From NCBI GenBank assembly GCA_023301665.1, contig JALZUL010000103.1, positions 1 through 8,158 of the forward strand: DNA of 8,158 bases, in the 5' to 3' direction. The notes under the pieces were generated by a model. That model did no database searches. It had not been told where the DNA came from and worked only from the letters and a program-made list of their open reading frames with translations. The stretch's first letter is position 1. Each line of letters opens with the position of its first letter. The position numbers and the translations under genes are program-made. Below are positions 6,260 through 8,158 of the stretch, one piece after another. The DNA comes from Ascidiaceihabitans sp. Lineage in GTDB: Bacteria > Pseudomonadota > Alphaproteobacteria > Rhodobacterales > Rhodobacteraceae.

Positions 6260-6865
6260 ATGCCCACATCAGATACAAAAGAAGCCTTGCTAGACTCCGC
6301 AGAAAATGCGGCACGTCGGTTTGGATTCGACGGATTTAGCTATGCTGATTTGGCCCAAGATGTTGGAATTCGCAAGGCAAGCATCCATCATCATTTTCCG
6401 TCAAAAGCAAAGTTATCTCTCGCTCTTATGGAGCGATACCTCTCAAGCTTCAAAGATGTCTGCGCGGATATCGATGCATCTTATGCAACCGGCGGGGCCA
6501 AGCTAACAGCCCTTATCGAACGATACAAAGCAGGCAGCGATAATGGCCAACAGCTTTGCCTTTGCGCCGCTTTTTCTGCCAGTCGAGACAGCCTTGCTCC
6601 TGAGGTTGTGAGCCAGATCATTGGTTTCCGCGCAATGGTATCTGACTGGATAACAGAAGCTTTTGAGAAAGGCCGCTCTGACGGCTCTATCTGTGGCGTC
6701 ACAAACCCTAGTCTCGAAGCGACCTCAGCATTGTCATTGCTTGAGGGCGCACAACTTGCCGCACGCGCAGCCTCCGAACCGGCGGCATTCGACGCTGCTA
6801 TCACGCTGCTCACCATGCGCATTTCTCTCAGAGAACCACCCATCACAAGGATTGAACAACCATGA
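6260..6865 (+). CDS. Second TetR-family regulator, within the operon
   Basis: This 201-residue TetR protein has helix-turn-helix residues in YADLAQDVGIRKASIHHHFPSKAKL (about 28-52) and a C-terminal ligand domain. I prefer ATG at 6260 over GTG at 6251: AAAGG (6245-6249) lies ten bases before the ATG but only one before the GTG. It resembles the first TetR (2057-2632) in both domains, including GFxGFS, ASIHxH, a QxC motif (C100, with an extra C102) and SLLEGA near the C-terminus. This suggests an old duplication or two members of one subfamily. No separate promoter fits the 15-bp gap upstream, so it is co-transcribed with the enzymes and may provide feedback on the operon or act on a distant target. 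Its stop overlaps the next start by 4 bp (ATGA). The effector is unknown; thiol sensing is possible but unproven. Confidence 0.92.
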   Translation: MPTSDTKEALLDSAENAARRFGFDGFSYADLAQDVGIRKASIHHHFPSKAKLSLALMERYLSSFKDVCADIDASYATGGAKLTALIERYKAGSDNGQQLCLCAAFSASRDSLAPEVVSQIIGFRAMVSDWITEAFEKGRSDGSICGVTNPSLEATSALSLLEGAQLAARAASEPAAFDAAITLLTMRISLREPPITRIEQP

Positions 6866-7812
6866 AAAAGAACGCTGAACTGCTCCTCGGAGCTCTCATT
6901 GCCGATGCGGCTTGTCTGGGTTTGCACTGGATCTACGACGTGACAATCATTGCCGACATCGTGAAGCGCCAGAACGGGAAAGTCGCTTTTACTCCCGTAG
7001 ATGCAAAGAACTTTGAGAAGGTGAAAACTTTCGCTCACAGTGCGCGCCACAACGGTATGTTTACGCAAATTGGCGAAGTGTTGCTTTTAACCATTCAATC
7101 AATGAACGCTAAGGGTGGCGCATTTGATGTCTCTGCTTATCAAGCCGCGTTTTCAGAACATTTTGGCGCTGGTGGCCCCTACCATGGGTTCATGGACAAG
7201 CCGACAAAAGGGGCGCTTGCAAACATTGAGGCTGGCCAAGACCCATCAGGCATTGATGACAACCAAACCCCGGCGTTGACACGCCTACCTGCCGTAATTG
7301 TGGGGCATAATGGGCAACCCAATCTCGAAGACGTAATCAAGGCCGCCATGCAAGTGACCAATGTAAATGACACTGCAGCTGCATACACTGCAGTCTTCGC
7401 TGATGTTATGACACGCGTCATGAACGACGAACCTTTACCCGGTGCGTTGGAGGCCGCAGCCAGCTCTGCGGACGAGGCGATCAAAGCGGATCTATTGGAT
7501 GCCCTCGCTAGCCCTGAACAAGACCCCGTGGTTTTCGCGGGCCTGAACGGCTTGATGGGCCGTGCGTGCTACTTGCCAGCTGCCGGACCAGTGATGTTTC
7601 ATATCCTCAAGCATTGTACGACCTATCGATCCGCCATCGAAACCAATATCTTGGCAGGCGGCGACAGCGCTGGCCGTTCGATCCTTATCGGTGCCATTAT
7701 GGCTCGGATACATGGTGTCGCAACGGAAACAGGAATACCGTTGTCTTGGGTTCTGGAATTGGAAAACAGCACTGAAGTTTGGAATCAATGCGAAACCCTG
7801 AGCAAGAGTTAA
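6862..7812 (+). CDS. ADP-ribosylglycohydrolase-family protein (J1-crystallin-like, degenerate metal site)
   Basis: This 316-residue protein has the ADP-ribosylglycohydrolase fold pattern. It opens with LLLGALIADAACLGLHWIYD (7-26) and, near the C-terminus, has NILAGGDSAGRSILIGAIMARIHG (262-285). DraG and ARH enzymes bind two magnesium ions through a TDD-type motif and a second GGDxDT motif and remove ADP-ribose from proteins. Here the first region reads HNGMFTQIGE (63-72) and the second GGDSAGR (266-272), so D268 remains but most ligands are gone. This matches the J1-crystallin-like branch, whose members are common but poorly characterised. It may bind a nucleotide or sugar, or act on another glycoside, rather than hydrolyse ADP-ribosyl proteins. 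It overlaps the TetR stop by 4 bp, and AAGGA lies ten bases before the ATG. It is the last gene of the operon. Confidence 0.82.
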   Translation: MKKNAELLLGALIADAACLGLHWIYDVTIIADIVKRQNGKVAFTPVDAKNFEKVKTFAHSARHNGMFTQIGEVLLLTIQSMNAKGGAFDVSAYQAAFSEHFGAGGPYHGFMDKPTKGALANIEAGQDPSGIDDNQTPALTRLPAVIVGHNGQPNLEDVIKAAMQVTNVNDTAAAYTAVFADVMTRVMNDEPLPGALEAAASSADEAIKADLLDALASPEQDPVVFAGLNGLMGRACYLPAAGPVMFHILKHCTTYRSAIETNILAGGDSAGRSILIGAIMARIHGVATETGIPLSWVLELENSTEVWNQCETLSKS

Positions 7813-7819
7813 CCGTTTT

Positions 7820-7833
7820 TGGTATCATTACCA
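7820..7833. repeat. Small inverted repeat after the operon
   Basis: TGGTA (7820-7824) and TACCA (7829-7833) are perfectly complementary around four bases, eight bases after the last stop codon. It shares TGGTATC with the palindrome upstream of the flavoprotein gene. Possibly a weak terminator stem or an operator half; chance is not excluded. Confidence 0.25.
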
Positions 7834-7857
7834 GACTCGCAGAGACCCTCTAAAACC

Positions 7858-7891
7858 GGACAGGTTGGGCTGATTAATTTCTGTCCAACCT
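7858..7891. repeat. Two overlapping inverted repeats
   Basis: GGACAG (7858-7863) pairs with CTGTCC (7881-7886), and AGGTTGG (7862-7868) pairs with CCAACCT (7885-7891). The arms overlap, so the two hairpins cannot form together. On the minus strand the GGACAG/CTGTCC hairpin is followed by GGTTTT, a possible weak terminator for transcription leaving the amidase gene. The surrounding 7813-7993 stretch contains no gene that I can support. Confidence 0.4.
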
Positions 7892-7993
7892 ATATACATG
7901 ATCACTTTTAGTCCTCAGAGTTCTCTTCCCGCACCAACAATGCCTCATGAGTTAAGTTTGGCATGCACGCGAATTGCGACAGACCTATATAGG

Positions 7994-8036
7994 AAAACCT
8001 GAGGCATCCTGTAGGGCGAGCCAACCATGCTTCAGG
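7994..8036 (-). terminator. Terminator of the amidase gene
   Basis: Arms 7998-8007 (CCTGAGGCAT) and 8027-8036 (ATGCTTCAGG) pair at nine of ten positions around a 19-base loop. Read on the minus strand, the stem is followed at once by TTTT (7997-7994). The upstream arm includes the amidase stop codon. The fit to a Rho-independent terminator is fair, weakened by an A-C mismatch in the minus-strand RNA. Confidence 0.5.
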
Positions 8037-8158
8037 AACTACCCCTTTCAAACATGATCTGCTTTGCAAGACCGATCAGTCGCTGATCGGCACCTCTTGG
8101 CCCTAAAATACTGATACCGAAAGGAGCTCCATGCACTTGAGCCAAGGGCAATGTTATC
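8032..8158 (-). CDS. Amidase-family enzyme, C-terminal end (cut by window edge)
   Basis: Forty-one codons and a TGA stop are visible; the frame is open to the right edge, so the start and the Ser-Ser-Lys catalytic core lie outside. The translation contains LPLAQVHGAPFGISILGPRG followed by ADQRLIGLAKQI, the characteristic end of amidase-signature enzymes (GatA, AtzF and indole-acetamide hydrolase-type), where a PxGxxxxGP turn leads into a final helix. These enzymes hydrolyse amide bonds in the cytoplasm. The segment is too short to name the substrate. The gene converges on the cupin operon, with hairpins in between. Confidence 0.8.
   Translation of the reverse strand, partial: ITLPLAQVHGAPFGISILGPRGADQRLIGLAKQIMFERGSS

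Noticed and set aside
7919..8031. Minus-strand open frame after the amidase stop ending in a short peptide starting MPNLTHEALL
   Set aside because: No ribosome binding site before the ATG, only 18 codons from it, and the longer open stretch has no start and no recognisable homology; probably chance.

Overview
The window looks like a piece of an alphaproteobacterial chromosome, most likely a marine Rhodobacterales (roseobacter-type) organism. I infer this from protein style, moderate GC content and dense small-metabolism genes with many TetR and LysR regulators; no rRNA, tRNA or other taxonomic marker is present. I see no mobile element, CRISPR array or tRNA.

Layout. (1) Bases 1-1193: the N-terminal part of a glutathione S-transferase (minus strand, cut by the left edge), divergent from a LysR regulator. 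(2) Bases 1340-2632: a TetR regulator and, downstream on the same minus strand, a PPOX-type FMN flavoprotein. The flavoprotein has its own upstream palindrome. (3) Bases 2733-3668: a Tat-exported metallo-beta-lactamase-fold hydrolase, divergent from the TetR gene and closed by a 12-bp hairpin. (4) Bases 3844-7812: a tight five-gene operon of double cupin (ChrR-like), short-chain dehydrogenase-like protein, flavin amine oxidase-like protein, a second TetR and an ADP-ribosylglycohydrolase-family protein. Gaps between these genes run from 15 bp down to a 4-bp overlap. (5) Bases 7813-8158: inverted repeats, then the C-terminal end of an amidase on the minus strand, cut by the right edge.

How the parts connect. 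The TetR/hydrolase intergenic region holds two near-identical 18-bp imperfect palindromes (CTACCT-N6-WGRYAG). A third copy lies in front of the cupin operon, just after a -35-like TTGACC. The first TetR therefore probably controls itself, the exported hydrolase and the five-gene operon as one regulon. The second TetR, inside the operon, resembles the first and shares a cysteine at the start of its ligand domain.

Several proteins depart from their family catalytic pattern. The dehydrogenase lacks the usual Ser and Tyr. The hydrolase has Glu where most of its superfamily has a third zinc His, as in SdsA1-type alkylsulfatases. The ADP-ribosylglycohydrolase lacks most canonical metal ligands. The set reads as an uncharacterised oxidative or detoxifying pathway for a small molecule, but the substrate cannot be told from sequence.
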